Source: an uncultured Burkholderiaceae bacterium (GTDB taxonomy: Bacteria > Pseudomonadota > Gammaproteobacteria > Burkholderiales > Burkholderiaceae). Taken from it: a stretch of 23,583 nucleotides of DNA. A program made the position numbers and the translations under genes. This document shows, piece after piece, positions 7,982 through 16,163 of this stretch. The stretch covers positions 1 through 23,583 of the forward strand of contig CALMPB010000107.1 of assembly GCA_937871985.1 (NCBI GenBank), read 5' to 3'. Positions within the stretch are counted from its first letter, which is position 1, and the number at the start of each line of letters is the position of its first letter. Below the pieces are notes generated by a model. That model saw nothing but the letters and a program-made list of their open reading frames with translations, had not been told where the DNA came from and made no database searches.

Positions 7982-8716
7982 GTGATTGAATTCAAGAATG
8001 TGAGCAAGTGGTACGGCTCGTTCCAGGTGCTGAAGGATTGTTCGACTTCCATCGCTACCGGCGAAGTGGTGGTGGTATGCGGCCCATCGGGCTCCGGCAA
8101 ATCCACCCTGATCAAGACCGCCAATGCGCTCGAACCCTTCCAGAAGGGCGAGATCTGGATCGACGGCGTTTCGGTCGGCGCGCCCAAGACCAATCTGCCG
8201 AAACTGCGTTCGCGCATCGGCATGGTGTTCCAGCATTTCGAGCTTTTTCCGCATTTGTCGGTCATGCGCAATCTGGAGCTGGCGCAGATAAAAGTGCTGG
8301 GCCGCGGCCAGGCCGAAGCCGCCAAGCGCGGGCGCGATCTGTTGGATCGCGTGGGCCTCGCCGCGCACATGGATAAATTCCCCGGCCAGCTTTCAGGCGG
8401 CCAGCAGCAGCGCGTGGCCATTGCCCGGGCGTTGGCCATGGATCCCATCGCCATGCTGTTCGACGAGCCCACTTCGGCCCTGGATCCGGAAATGGTGAAC
8501 GAGGTGCTGGACGTCATGGTCGACCTGGCCCGGGAGGGAATGACCATGATGGTGGTGACCCACGAAATGGGGTTTGCCCGGAAAGTGGCGGATCGCGTCA
8601 TCTTCATGGATCAGGGGGCCATCGTCGAAGATTGTTCCAAGGATGAATTCTTCGAGCATACCGAGCAGCGCTCCGAGAGGGCGCAATTGTTCCTTTCCAA
8701 GATACTGACGCACTGA
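7982..8716 (+). CDS. gltL: Glutamate/aspartate ABC transporter ATP-binding protein GltL
   Basis: Cytoplasmic ATPase of the polar amino acid importer family, 244 residues, full length. Walker A is GPSGSGKST (34-42), the Q-loop is [10 protein letters not shown], the signature is [15 protein letters not shown], Walker B is [13 protein letters not shown] and the H-loop is VTHEMGFA. The start is GTG 7982 with AGAGG about 6 bases upstream; [12 protein letters not shown] is the usual N-terminus of this family. It closes the gltIJKL cluster, 16 bases after gltK. ATP hydrolysis drives uptake of the amino acid through GltJK. Confidence 0.94.
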   Translation: MIEFKNVSKWYGSFQVLKDCSTSIATGEVVVVCGPSGSGKSTLIKTANALEPFQKGEIWIDGVSVGAPKTNLPKLRSRIGMVFQHFELFPHLSVMRNLELAQIKVLGRGQAEAAKRGRDLLDRVGLAAHMDKFPGQLSGGQQQRVAIARALAMDPIAMLFDEPTSALDPEMVNEVLDVMVDLAREGMTMMVVTHEMGFARKVADRVIFMDQGAIVEDCSKDEFFEHTEQRSERAQLFLSKILTH

Positions 8717-8786
8717 ACACATGCCTGCCGGGGGCGGCTGGCCGGTCCGATTACTGCTTGATGCCTATTATTACTTTTAAAATTTA

Positions 8787-8814
8787 GTTCACTGAACGCG
8801 AAAGTCGATAAAAT
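8787..8814 (+). promoter_or_regulatory. Candidate pckG promoter/operator
   Basis: In the AT-rich stretch 8765-8815, the perfect inverted repeat GTTCA-C-TGAAC (8787-8797) is followed by GATAAAAT (8807-8814), which resembles a -10 box; no good -35 match lies at the expected distance. A regulator bound to the repeat would overlap the polymerase site. Only the sequence pattern supports this. Confidence 0.3.
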
Positions 8815-8854
8815 GGGTTTGGATGACCTCTTGTAACAGCGACATCCAGGTTAC

Positions 8855-8881
8855 GGCCGGATCCGGTTCCGGCCCGTTTTT
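8855..8881 (+). terminator. Terminator-like hairpin in the gltL-pckG gap (gltL terminator or pckG attenuator)
   Basis: GGCCGGA (8855-8861) and TCCGGCC (8868-8874) form a 7-bp perfect stem with a 6-base loop, followed two bases later by five T. It lies 138 bases after the gltL stop and 69 bases before the pckG start. It could end the gltIJKL transcript. If pckG is transcribed from the AT-rich region around 8765-8815, it would instead lie inside the pckG leader. Confidence 0.6.
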
Positions 8882-8950
8882 CCCCAAAAAAAGTGCCAGG
8901 CCCGGCGCAGTCAGATGCGCACAAAGAGGCCGCAAAGGAGACCAAGCCCC

Positions 8951-10795
8951 ATGAACGCAGCAAGCAGTTCCACGTCCGTTTCCGAATCGAACGCCCCGGA
9001 GTGGGTCAAGCACGAAGGCATCAAGGCCTGGGTGGCCGAAGTGGCGGCGCTGACGCAGCCGGATCGCATCGAATGGTGCGACGGTTCCCAGGAAGAATAC
9101 GACCGTCTATGCGAACAAATGGTGCAGGCTGGCACCTTGCGCAGGCTTAACCCCGCCAAGCGCCCCAACTCGTATCTGGCCTGGTCGTCGCCCAGCGACG
9201 TGGCGCGGGTGGAAGACCGCACCTTTATCTGCTCCGAAAAAGAAGAAGACGCCGGCCCCACGAACAACTGGGTGGCCCCCGCCGAAATGCGGCAGACCCT
9301 GAACGGCCTGTTCAAGGGCTGCATGCGCGGGCGCACCCTGTATGTCATTCCCTTTTCCATGGGGCCGCTGGGCTCGCCCATTGCGCACATCGGCGTGGAA
9401 TTGTCCGATTCGCCCTATGTGGTGGCCAATATGCGCATCATGACCCGCATGGGCCGCAAGGTGTACGACGTGCTGGGCGCCGACGGCCCCTTCGTGCCTT
9501 GCGTGCATTCGGTCGGCAAGCCGCTGCAGCCGGGCGAGGCCGACGTTGCCTGGCCCTGCAACGAGACCAAGTACATCGTCCATTATCCTGAAACCCGCGA
9601 GATCTGGTCCTTCGGTTCGGGCTACGGCGGCAATGCGTTGCTGGGCAAAAAGTGCTTTGCCTTGCGCATCGCCTCGAACATGGGGCACGACCAGGGCTGG
9701 ATGGCCGAACACATGCTGGTTCTGGGCGTTACCTCGCCCGCCGGTAAAAAAATGCATGTGGCGGCGGCCTTTCCGTCGGCCTGCGGCAAAACCAATTTCG
9801 CCATGCTCATCCCGCCGGCCTCGCTGCCGGGCTGGAAGGTCACCACCATTGGCGACGACATCGCCTGGATCAAGCCGGGCGCCGATGGCCGGCTGTATGC
9901 CATCAATCCCGAAGCCGGGTATTTCGGCGTGGCGCCGGGCACCAACGAAAAAACCAATTACAACTGCATGGCGTCGCTGCGCGAAAACGTGCTGTTCACC
10001 AATGTCGCGCTGACCGACGACGGCGACGTCTGGTGGGAAGGCATGGGCCCGGCTCCGGCGCATTGCCTGGACTGGCACGGCAACGACTGGACGCCCGATT
10101 CGGGCCGCAAGGCAGCCCACCCCAACGCCCGCTTTACGGTGTCGGCGCAACAGAACCCCGTCATCGATCCCGAATGGGACAATCCCGCGGGCGTGGCGAT
10201 CGACGCCTTCATCTTCGGCGGACGCCGTTCCGATACCGTGCCCCTGGTCACCGAAGCCCGCAACTGGGTCGAAGGGGTCTACATGGCCGCCACCCTGGGT
10301 TCCGAAACCACGGCCGCGGCCGCGGGCGCCCAGGGCGTCGTGCGCCGCGATCCTTTCGCCATGCTGCCGTTCTGCGGCTACAACATGAGCTCGTATTTCG
10401 AGCACTGGCTGAAGCTGGGGCAGAAACTGCAGGCCAAGGGTGCCGCGCTGCCGCGCATTTTCTGCGTCAACTGGTTCCAGACCGACGATCAGGGCAAGTT
10501 CATCTGGCCGGGCTTCGGCGAGAACATGCGCATTCTCAAATGGATGCTCGAACGCATCGAGGGCACGGCCAAGGGCGACGAAAACCTGTTCGGCATCACG
10601 CCGCGCTACCAGGACATCACCTGGGAAGGGCTGGATTTCGGCTCGGACAAGTTCAAGCGCATTACCACCATCGACCCCGCCGCATGGCGCAAAGAGCTCG
10701 GCTTGCATGCCGAGCTGTTCGACAAGCTCAAGCACCGCCTGCCGTCCGAGCTGCAGGGTTTGCAGACCCGGTTCAGCACACGCCTGAACCCCTGA
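8951..10795 (+). CDS. pckG: Phosphoenolpyruvate carboxykinase (GTP)
   Basis: Cytosolic enzyme converting oxaloacetate and GTP to phosphoenolpyruvate, CO2 and GDP, the entry step of gluconeogenesis. At 614 residues it is full length for the GTP class. Seen in order: [10 protein letters not shown], the substrate-binding [25 protein letters not shown], the P-loop FPSACGKTN with the reactive Cys278, the metal-binding TIGDDIAW, the guanine-pocket stretch [14 protein letters not shown], and NWFQ with [11 protein letters not shown]. The start is ATG 8951, preceded by AAGGAG with 10 bases of spacing; the frame is open about 36 bases further but without a better site. Single gene, preceded by a terminator-like hairpin and closed by a strong terminator. 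The ATP-type enzyme (PckA) is excluded by length and motifs. Confidence 0.97.
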   Translation: MNAASSSTSVSESNAPEWVKHEGIKAWVAEVAALTQPDRIEWCDGSQEEYDRLCEQMVQAGTLRRLNPAKRPNSYLAWSSPSDVARVEDRTFICSEKEEDAGPTNNWVAPAEMRQTLNGLFKGCMRGRTLYVIPFSMGPLGSPIAHIGVELSDSPYVVANMRIMTRMGRKVYDVLGADGPFVPCVHSVGKPLQPGEADVAWPCNETKYIVHYPETREIWSFGSGYGGNALLGKKCFALRIASNMGHDQGWMAEHMLVLGVTSPAGKKMHVAAAFPSACGKTNFAMLIPPASLPGWKVTTIGDDIAWIKPGADGRLYAINPEAGYFGVAPGTNEKTNYNCMASLRENVLFTNVALTDDGDVWWEGMGPAPAHCLDWHGNDWTPDSGRKAAHPNARFTVSAQQNPVIDPEWDNPAGVAIDAFIFGGRRSDTVPLVTEARNWVEGVYMAATLGSETTAAAAGAQGVVRRDPFAMLPFCGYNMSSYFEHWLKLGQKLQAKGAALPRIFCVNWFQTDDQGKFIWPGFGENMRILKWMLERIEGTAKGDENLFGITPRYQDITWEGLDFGSDKFKRITTIDPAAWRKELGLHAELFDKLKHRLPSELQGLQTRFSTRLNP

Positions 10796-10803
10796 CCGAA
10801 CTC

Positions 10804-10835
10804 GGGGCCGCACCGGCTTTGCGGCCCCGGTTTTT
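10804..10835 (+). terminator. Intrinsic terminator of pckG
   Basis: GGGGCCGCA (10804-10812) pairs perfectly with TGCGGCCCC (10820-10828) around a 7-base loop, followed by GG and five T. It lies eight bases past the pckG stop, a textbook Rho-independent terminator. Confidence 0.9.
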
Positions 10836-10941
10836 GCGCGGCGCGTTCCGGCGGCAAGCATGCTGTTGCGCCGGGCCGCCGGGCGCGTCTTTGCGCTGCC
10901 GGGCGGGCTTGTTGCCGCAGGCATATTGAAAGAGGTGAATC

Positions 10942-11508
10942 ATGAAAATCCGGTCTTTGTTTTTGTCGGCGCTGAGCGGGGTGTGCGGGCTGTTCGTTCT
11001 GCTGGCCGTGGCGCTGCCGGCGCATGCCGCGTTGCCGGTCGGAAGCCAGGCGCCGAGTTTTTCCGTCCAGGCTTCGCTGGGGGGCAACGAGTTCAGTTTC
11101 GTGCTGGACGAGGCCTTGAAAAAGGGCCCGGTGGTGCTGTATTTTTACCCCGCGGCCTTTACCAAGGGCTGCACCATCGAAGCGCATAATTTTGCCGAGG
11201 CCGTCGACGAATACAAGCAGTATGGCGCCACGGTACTGGGCGTTTCCGCCGACAAGATCGACAAGCTCAAGAAATTCTCGGTCAGCGAATGCCGCAGCAA
11301 ATTCGCGGTAGGCGCGGATCCCCAGTCGACAATCATCAGCGCCTACGATGCGAAAATGGCGTTCATGCCCAATATGGCCAGCCGCATCTCCTACGTGATT
11401 ACGCCCGACCACAAAATCTATTACGAGTACAGCAGCTCGAGCCCCGACGACCATGTCAAGAACACCATGGCGGCCGTCAAGAAATGGGCTGCGGCGCATC
11501 CTCATTGA
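10942..11508 (+). CDS. Exported peroxiredoxin (AhpC/TSA, PrxQ/Bcp-like)
   Basis: Thiol peroxidase of 188 residues that should reduce H2O2 or organic peroxides in the periplasm. A signal peptide covers residues 1-29 (ending ALPAHA/A). The thioredoxin-fold core has YFYPAAFTKGCTIE with peroxidatic Cys77, the supporting Thr74 and Arg148 (ASRISYVI). In classical Bcp the resolving Cys sits five residues after the peroxidatic one; here that place is His82, and the only other mature Cys is Cys117 (SECRSKF), which could serve as the alternative resolving Cys known from other PrxQ types. AGAGG precedes ATG 10942. It stands alone after the pckG terminator, and its 3' end overlaps the convergent permease gene by 32 bases. 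Confidence 0.9.
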   Translation: MKIRSLFLSALSGVCGLFVLLAVALPAHAALPVGSQAPSFSVQASLGGNEFSFVLDEALKKGPVVLYFYPAAFTKGCTIEAHNFAEAVDEYKQYGATVLGVSADKIDKLKKFSVSECRSKFAVGADPQSTIISAYDAKMAFMPNMASRISYVITPDHKIYYEYSSSSPDDHVKNTMAAVKKWAAAHPH

Positions 11509-13204
11509 TGCGCGGCGCGGGCCGTCCGGCCCGCGCGGATGGATTGGCGTGCCGCTGTTGCAGCGCCAGTCCCCCCAGCATCAGCACCAGGCTGGCTGCG
11601 ATCGCCACGCTGGCCATGGCCATTCCCTGGCCGATGGAGCCCTGCTCGAACTGGCGCCAGACGTAGATGGAAATCGTCTGCATGCCGGCCGGCGCCAGAA
11701 GCAGCGAGGTGACCAGTTCGCGCGAAGCCACTGCAAACACCATCAGCATGGCGGCGATCAGGCTGGGCAATGCCAGGGGCAAGGCGATATGCCGCAATGC
11801 TTGCGTGGCGGTCGCGCCGTGCACGCGGGCCGCTGCTTCCAGGCTTTCGCCGATTTGCGCCAATGCCGCGCCCACGTAGCGTACCGGGTACGGCAGCAGC
11901 AGGCAGGTGTACGACAGCAAAAGGATGATCCAGCTGCCGTAGGGCGTGGCGGGCCAGAAAGGCTGGTTCCAGGCCAGGATCAGCCCTACTCCCACCACGA
12001 CTCCGGGCAGCGCCGCGGGCAGCAGCGCCAGGGCGTCGATGGCGGCGGCGCCGGGCATGCGCTTTCCGGTTGCGCACCAGGCGGCCAGAAAGCCGATGCC
12101 GCCGGCCAGCAGGGCTGTGCCGGAGGCAAGGCCCAGGCTGGCGGCCAGGGCGTCCAGGGCCTCGCCGCCCTTCGAGAACACCTGCCGGAAATTGGCGAGC
12201 GATAGATTATGCAGGCCGATGCCGCCCGACACGGTGCGCGACAGCGCGGCGCAAAGCATGGATGCCAGGGGCAGGGCAACCGCCAGCAAAGCCGTGACGG
12301 CAAAGAGCAGCAGCACCGGCCAGCGCCAGGCGCCCAGTTCGGCGCGGCCCTGGGCGGCGGGCTTGCCGGTGGTGGTTTCGTAGTTGCGCCCCGCGACCAG
12401 AGCGCGCTGGACGGTATAGGCGGTCAATGCCAGGGCGACCAGAATCAGGGACAGCAGCGCGGCGCCGGGCGGATCGATCGGCCAATCTGCCAGCCGCCGC
12501 TCGATCGCGCCGGTAAGCAGGCTGAGGTTCGCCTGGGGCCCCAGCGCGGCGGGCACCCCATACTCCTCGATCGTCAGCGTGAAGGCCAGGAGCAGGCTTG
12601 CTCCGATGGCCGGCAAGGCCAGCGGCAGGGTCACACGGGCGAAGGCGGCCCAGGCGCTTGCGCCGCATACGCGCGCCACATCGGCAAGGCGGGCGCCGCC
12701 CGAGGCCATGCTGCGCGACACGGCGAAATACACCACGGGGAAAATGCTCAGGCCCATGACCAGCACGATGCCCGTCTGCGAAAACAGCAGGCCGCCCAGA
12801 TCGAAGCCGGCCAACTGGTACAGATACCCTTTGGGCTGCAGCGCCAGAGTCCAGGATAGCGCGGCGATATAGGGCGGCAGCAGGAAGGGAACCAGGAACA
12901 GCAGATCCCAGAGCGCGGCGCCCGGCAGCCGGAACAGGGCGCGCAAGGCGCCCAGCGGCACGCCCAGGCAGGCGCAGAAAAGCGCCACGCCCAGTCCTGT
13001 GCGCAGCGTCGCGCCGATCAGCGCCGGCGTGTCGGGGTCGGAAAATGTCCTGGCCACCGCGCCGAAAGGGTCTTTCAGCGATCCGGAGCCAAGGTGGGGG
13101 AACACGGCCTGAAGCGCCACGAACATCAGCGGCAATGCGACGAGCACGGCCAACGCGGCCAGCGTCACGGCGGCGGGAATCGGTATTTTTTTCATTGAAG
13201 ACAT
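11477..13204 (-). CDS. ABC transporter permease, two fused transmembrane domains (Fe3+/thiamine/phosphonate type)
   Basis: Inner-membrane permease of about 575 residues with two BPD_transp_1 halves and roughly 12 membrane segments, like FbpB/ThiP. Both ATPase-contacting EAA loops are visible: ARVCGASAWAAFARVTLPLA in the first half and ARVHGATATQALRHIALPLA in the second. The ATG used is 13204 (MSSMKK), with 13195 (MKK) also possible; the reading frame is open further upstream, but only into the GC repeat and the binding-protein gene. An all-GC hairpin (13207-13237) ends just before the start. The stop lies within the 3' end of the convergent peroxiredoxin gene. Last gene of the porin-ATPase-binding protein-permease cluster. 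The substrate cannot be fixed from the permease alone. Confidence 0.9.
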   Translation of the reverse strand: MSSMKKIPIPAAVTLAALAVLVALPLMFVALQAVFPHLGSGSLKDPFGAVARTFSDPDTPALIGATLRTGLGVALFCACLGVPLGALRALFRLPGAALWDLLFLVPFLLPPYIAALSWTLALQPKGYLYQLAGFDLGGLLFSQTGIVLVMGLSIFPVVYFAVSRSMASGGARLADVARVCGASAWAAFARVTLPLALPAIGASLLLAFTLTIEEYGVPAALGPQANLSLLTGAIERRLADWPIDPPGAALLSLILVALALTAYTVQRALVAGRNYETTTGKPAAQGRAELGAWRWPVLLLFAVTALLAVALPLASMLCAALSRTVSGGIGLHNLSLANFRQVFSKGGEALDALAASLGLASGTALLAGGIGFLAAWCATGKRMPGAAAIDALALLPAALPGVVVGVGLILAWNQPFWPATPYGSWIILLLSYTCLLLPYPVRYVGAALAQIGESLEAAARVHGATATQALRHIALPLALPSLIAAMLMVFAVASRELVTSLLLAPAGMQTISIYVWRQFEQGSIGQGMAMASVAIAASLVLMLGGLALQQRHANPSARAGRPAPRINEDAPQPIS

Positions 13205-13206
13205 GC

Positions 13207-13237
13207 CGCGGCGGCGATCCTGGGGGACGCCGCCGCG
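13207..13237 (-). repeat. Perfect GC inverted repeat upstream of the permease start
   Basis: CGCGGCGGCG at 13207-13216 and CGCCGCCGCG at 13228-13237 are exact inverted copies, all G/C, with an 11-base loop. On the coding (-) strand the loop reads TCCCCCAGGAT, so the only purine-rich candidate ribosome-binding sequence is in the loop and the ATG at 13204 follows the stem by two bases. It probably lowers permease translation and stabilises the upstream binding-protein mRNA (inferred). No T-tract, so not an intrinsic terminator. Confidence 0.75.
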
Positions 13238-13254
13238 ATGGTTGCCCAAAGGTT

Positions 13255-14235
13255 TCAGGGTTTGGCGAACAGCGTGTTGAAACGCTGCAGCGTCTCGCTG
13301 CGCGCTGCGCCCGAGCCGTCGTTGGCTTGCGGGAGCACCTTGATGTCCTTGAACAGCGGGCGCTTGGCGCCGATGTCCGCGCGGGCGGGCATGAGCCAGG
13401 CGTTCGACACGGCGCGCTGTCCTTCTTCGGAAAGCACGTAGTCGATGAATTTGCGGGCCGCGTCCAGGTGCTTGCTGGACTTGAGGATCATCATGGGGCG
13501 GGGCGCGATGGCGGTGCCGCTGGACGGAAAGATGACCTTCACGGATTCGCCCTTGGCGATGCTGCCGTAGGTGACGTAGTCGACGCCGCCGAAGACGGCC
13601 GACTTGGCGCCTTGCAGTACGGGAGTCAGGGCCTGGGCGTTGGGGCCCGAGACGCTCATGCCGTTGTCGCGCAGCTTCTCGAGCAATTGCCATGCGCCTT
13701 CATGCTGCGCGTCCTGCAGGCCCAGCAGAAGATCCAGCGAGGCGCCGGACAGGGCCGGGTCGGGCATGGTGACTTTTTGCTTGAAGGCGGGCGCGGTCAG
13801 GTCTTTCCAGTCCTTGGGCTCCGGCGTGCCGCTTTGGGTGTTCCAGATAATGCCCAGGGCCGAGATGCCCTGCGCCACATAGTCCGGGCTTTTGAATTGC
13901 GCGGGAACCTTCGCGGCATTGGCGCTTTCGTGGGGCGCCAGCCATCCGCGCCGGTCCAGGTCTTGCGCGGTATCCCAGGAGGCGGAAATCAGGACGTCGG
14001 CGCGCGGGTTGGCTGCCTCGGCTTCAAGGCGGGCCATGACTTTGCCCGTGGTGGCCTGGAAGACATCGACCTTGATGCCGGTTTTTTCCTGGAAGCCCGT
14101 GGTGAGTTGTTTGATCAGGGATCCGGGGCCTGCCGTATAGACGGTCAGCGACTGAGCGTGAGCCACTCCCGAACTGAAGGCGATTGTCATAAGGATGGAT
14201 GGGATAAAACGGATTAGCTTGGATAAGTGGGACAT
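13255..14235 (-). CDS. ABC transporter periplasmic binding protein (Fe3+/2-aminoethylphosphonate class)
   Basis: Extracellular solute-binding protein of the FbpA/AfuA/PhnS-like cluster, 326 residues. The signal peptide ends near residue 27 (GVAHA/QS). Typical marks are LTVYTAGPGSLIKQL at the mature N-terminus, FQEKTGIKV, RLEAEAANPRADVLISAS, and near the end VIFPSSGTAIAPRPM, then ARKFIDYVLSEEGQ. Ferric-binding FbpA proteins usually carry a tandem Tyr-Tyr iron ligand; the matching region here reads GGVDYVTYGS without adjacent Tyr, so free Fe3+ is not assured and an organic or phosphonate ligand is equally possible. The ATG lies one base after the ATPase stop (TAA-A-ATG), so translation is coupled. 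Confidence 0.88.
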   Translation of the reverse strand: MSHLSKLIRFIPSILMTIAFSSGVAHAQSLTVYTAGPGSLIKQLTTGFQEKTGIKVDVFQATTGKVMARLEAEAANPRADVLISASWDTAQDLDRRGWLAPHESANAAKVPAQFKSPDYVAQGISALGIIWNTQSGTPEPKDWKDLTAPAFKQKVTMPDPALSGASLDLLLGLQDAQHEGAWQLLEKLRDNGMSVSGPNAQALTPVLQGAKSAVFGGVDYVTYGSIAKGESVKVIFPSSGTAIAPRPMMILKSSKHLDAARKFIDYVLSEEGQRAVSNAWLMPARADIGAKRPLFKDIKVLPQANDGSGAARSETLQRFNTLFAKP

Positions 14236-14236
14236 T

Positions 14237-14959
14237 TTAATGGGAATCCTTGTTTTTCAGCGTTTCGAGTCCAGCAAGGCGCCCGTGCTCCAGGTGCGCG
14301 ATTCGATGCGCGAGCGCGTGGGCTTCCTCGTGGTCGTGGGTAACGTAGATGGCGGTTGTGCCAAGGCTGTGAAGCAGGGCGCCGATTTCACGGCAAAGCG
14401 ACTCCCGCAGGTTGCGATCCAGGTTCGACAACGGCTCGTCGAACAGCAGGACGCGCGGGCGGGCCGCAATGGCCCGGGCCAGGGCCACGCGTTGCTGCTG
14501 GCCTCCGGAAAGCTGCGCAGGACGGCGGTCTTCGTAGCCCTGCAGGCCCACCAGAGCCAGCGCTTCGCGAACCCGCGCGGGTTGACTGCTGCGGGGCGTC
14601 TTGCGCATTTGCATGGGGAAAGCCACGTTCTGGGCGACGCTCATGTGCGGCCACAGAGCATAGTCCTGAAACACCATGCCCAGGTCGCGCTGCTCGGGCG
14701 GGTGGTGCCGGGAGGCATCGCTGACGATCCTGCCGTCGAAGGCGATGCTTCCCGCCTGCGGACGCAAAAGCCCCGCCACCGCCTTCAGCAGCGTGCTTTT
14801 GCCGCAGCCCGACGGTCCGAGCAAGGCGGTGACCGTGCCGGCGGGCACGGCAAGATCCACATTGTCCAGCACCGTGCGGCCTTCGAAGGCGTGCCGCAAT
14901 CCGCTGAGCGTGATTGCGGCGCCCGTAGATGCCTGGCCGTCGTTGACGAAGGCGCTCAT
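14237..14959 (-). CDS. ABC transporter ATP-binding protein (Fe3+/spermidine/thiamine-type importer)
   Basis: Cytoplasmic ATPase of 240 residues. Walker A is GPSGCGKST (48-56), the Q-loop is VFQDYALWPHMSV, the signature is [15 protein letters not shown] (150-164), Walker B is LLFDEPLSNLD (171-181) and the H-loop is His208 in YVTHDHEEA. These match the PotA/FbpC/CysA group. That group usually runs to about 350 residues with a C-terminal TOBE regulatory domain; this one stops after the nucleotide-binding domain, as ThiQ does. The ATG shares one base with the porin stop (TGATG), so the two are translationally coupled. It energises the fused permease downstream. Confidence 0.93.
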   Translation of the reverse strand: MSAFVNDGQASTGAAITLSGLRHAFEGRTVLDNVDLAVPAGTVTALLGPSGCGKSTLLKAVAGLLRPQAGSIAFDGRIVSDASRHHPPEQRDLGMVFQDYALWPHMSVAQNVAFPMQMRKTPRSSQPARVREALALVGLQGYEDRRPAQLSGGQQQRVALARAIAARPRVLLFDEPLSNLDRNLRESLCREIGALLHSLGTTAIYVTHDHEEAHALAHRIAHLEHGRLAGLETLKNKDSH

Positions 14960-16077
14960 CAGAACTGATGGCGGATGCCGACCTGCATGCCGAACTGGTT
15001 GCTGCCGGGTTCGACGTTGACGCCGTACTTGCCGCCGGCCAGGCTCATGGACGAGCCGTGGTTGTTGATGGCATAGCCGCCCAATGCATACAGCGTGGTG
15101 CGCTTGGACAAGTCGTATTCGCCCGATGCCACCAGCAATGTCGGCTTCTGCTCCGAGCCCGCGTGCTGCGCGGCGGGGCAGGTGGCGTTGTTCATGTCGT
15201 CGCAGACCGTTCCGTTGATCTGGTAAGCCGCGAACGACAGGCGCACCGGCTTCGTGGGACGGTACATGATGCCCGCCCAGTACATATTGCTGCGATAGTC
15301 CTGGGTGGTCAGGTGCTGCTTGAGCCAGCGATAGCCCGCGTAAAGGCTGATCTGGCTGAACTTGTAGCTCAGCCCGGCCATGATGCGGTCTTCGCGATTG
15401 CCGCTGTCGGCGCCTGTCTTGGGGGCGTCGGCATGCTTGCTGTGGAACAGCACCGCGGCATCGACGGGGCCGGCGGCGTATTTCAGGCCCACGCCTACCA
15501 TGCGGCCCTTTTGCTTGTCGGACATGTCCTGGTCGTTGTTCCAGCCGAAGCTGTAGTAGGCGCCGGCGGTGACGGGGCCCAGCTTCACGGTATATTTGAT
15601 GGCATTGTCGGTACGGTCGGAAAGGGCGGGGTCGGCGCGCTTGATGCCGATGTTGGCATTGCCCAGCGGCGCGTACTTGCTCATCCAGTCGATCATGAGC
15701 GTATTGTGGCGGCCAAGGGCCAGTTGGCCCCAGGTCTTGCTGTTCAGCCCGACATAGGCCTGGCGTCCGAACTGGCGCTTGCCCTGCAGGAGCTGGCCGT
15801 TGGTCATGTCGATGCCGCTTTCAAGCACAAATACGGCCTTGAGGTTGTCGCTGATGGCTTCCGAGCCTTTCAGGCCCCAGCGCGAACCATTGAGGTTGCC
15901 GGAGCTCAAGCCGGTCATGCTTTGGCCCGAGGGGCCGTTGCTGAGGTATTGGATGCCTGCATCGACGATGCCGTATATTTGCACGGAGCTGTCGGATTTG
16001 GCGTGGGAGACGGGGGAATTCAGCAGGAACAGTGCGCAGGCGCAAGCAGGCCCCGCCAGACGGAAAGTCGGCTTCAT
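14959..16077 (-). CDS. Outer-membrane porin (betaproteobacterial OmpC/Omp32-like)
   Basis: Trimeric general porin of the Gram-negative Porin_4 family, 372 residues. The signal peptide ends about residue 26 (PVSHA/KS). The mature start SSVQIYGIVDAGIQYLS, the SRWGLKGSEAI motif with FVLESG, the stretch RQAYVGLNSKTWGQLALGRH, and the final residues GIRHQF with C-terminal Phe are diagnostic. Two Cys (292 and 300) lie in a probable extracellular loop and may form a disulphide, uncommon in these porins. AGAGGA lies about 12 bases before the ATG. It is the first gene of the ABC-transporter cluster and follows the AraC regulator on the same strand, so it may admit that system's substrate through the outer membrane (inferred from the context). 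Confidence 0.94.
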   Translation of the reverse strand: MKPTFRLAGPACACALFLLNSPVSHAKSDSSVQIYGIVDAGIQYLSNGPSGQSMTGLSSGNLNGSRWGLKGSEAISDNLKAVFVLESGIDMTNGQLLQGKRQFGRQAYVGLNSKTWGQLALGRHNTLMIDWMSKYAPLGNANIGIKRADPALSDRTDNAIKYTVKLGPVTAGAYYSFGWNNDQDMSDKQKGRMVGVGLKYAAGPVDAAVLFHSKHADAPKTGADSGNREDRIMAGLSYKFSQISLYAGYRWLKQHLTTQDYRSNMYWAGIMYRPTKPVRLSFAAYQINGTVCDDMNNATCPAAQHAGSEQKPTLLVASGEYDLSKRTTLYALGGYAINNHGSSMSLAGGKYGVNVEPGSNQFGMQVGIRHQF

Positions 16078-16163
16078 GGTTAGGTTTGTCCTCTTTGGGA
16101 TTTGATCGGAACCGACAGTCTAAAAGGCGTGTGTGACAGCAGAATGAACGCCGCGGGCCGACT

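Noticed and set aside
9107..10924. 605-codon - strand frame opposite pckG
   Set aside because: Low-complexity His/Arg/Gly/Ala translation typical of antisense to a GC-rich gene; PEPCK on the + strand is unambiguous.
13045..14217. 390-codon + strand frame opposite the binding protein and permease start
   Set aside because: No domain seen, and it conflicts with a well-supported - strand binding protein.
14968..16083. 371-codon + strand frame opposite the porin
   Set aside because: Antisense shadow; the porin has signal peptide, family motifs and C-terminal Phe.
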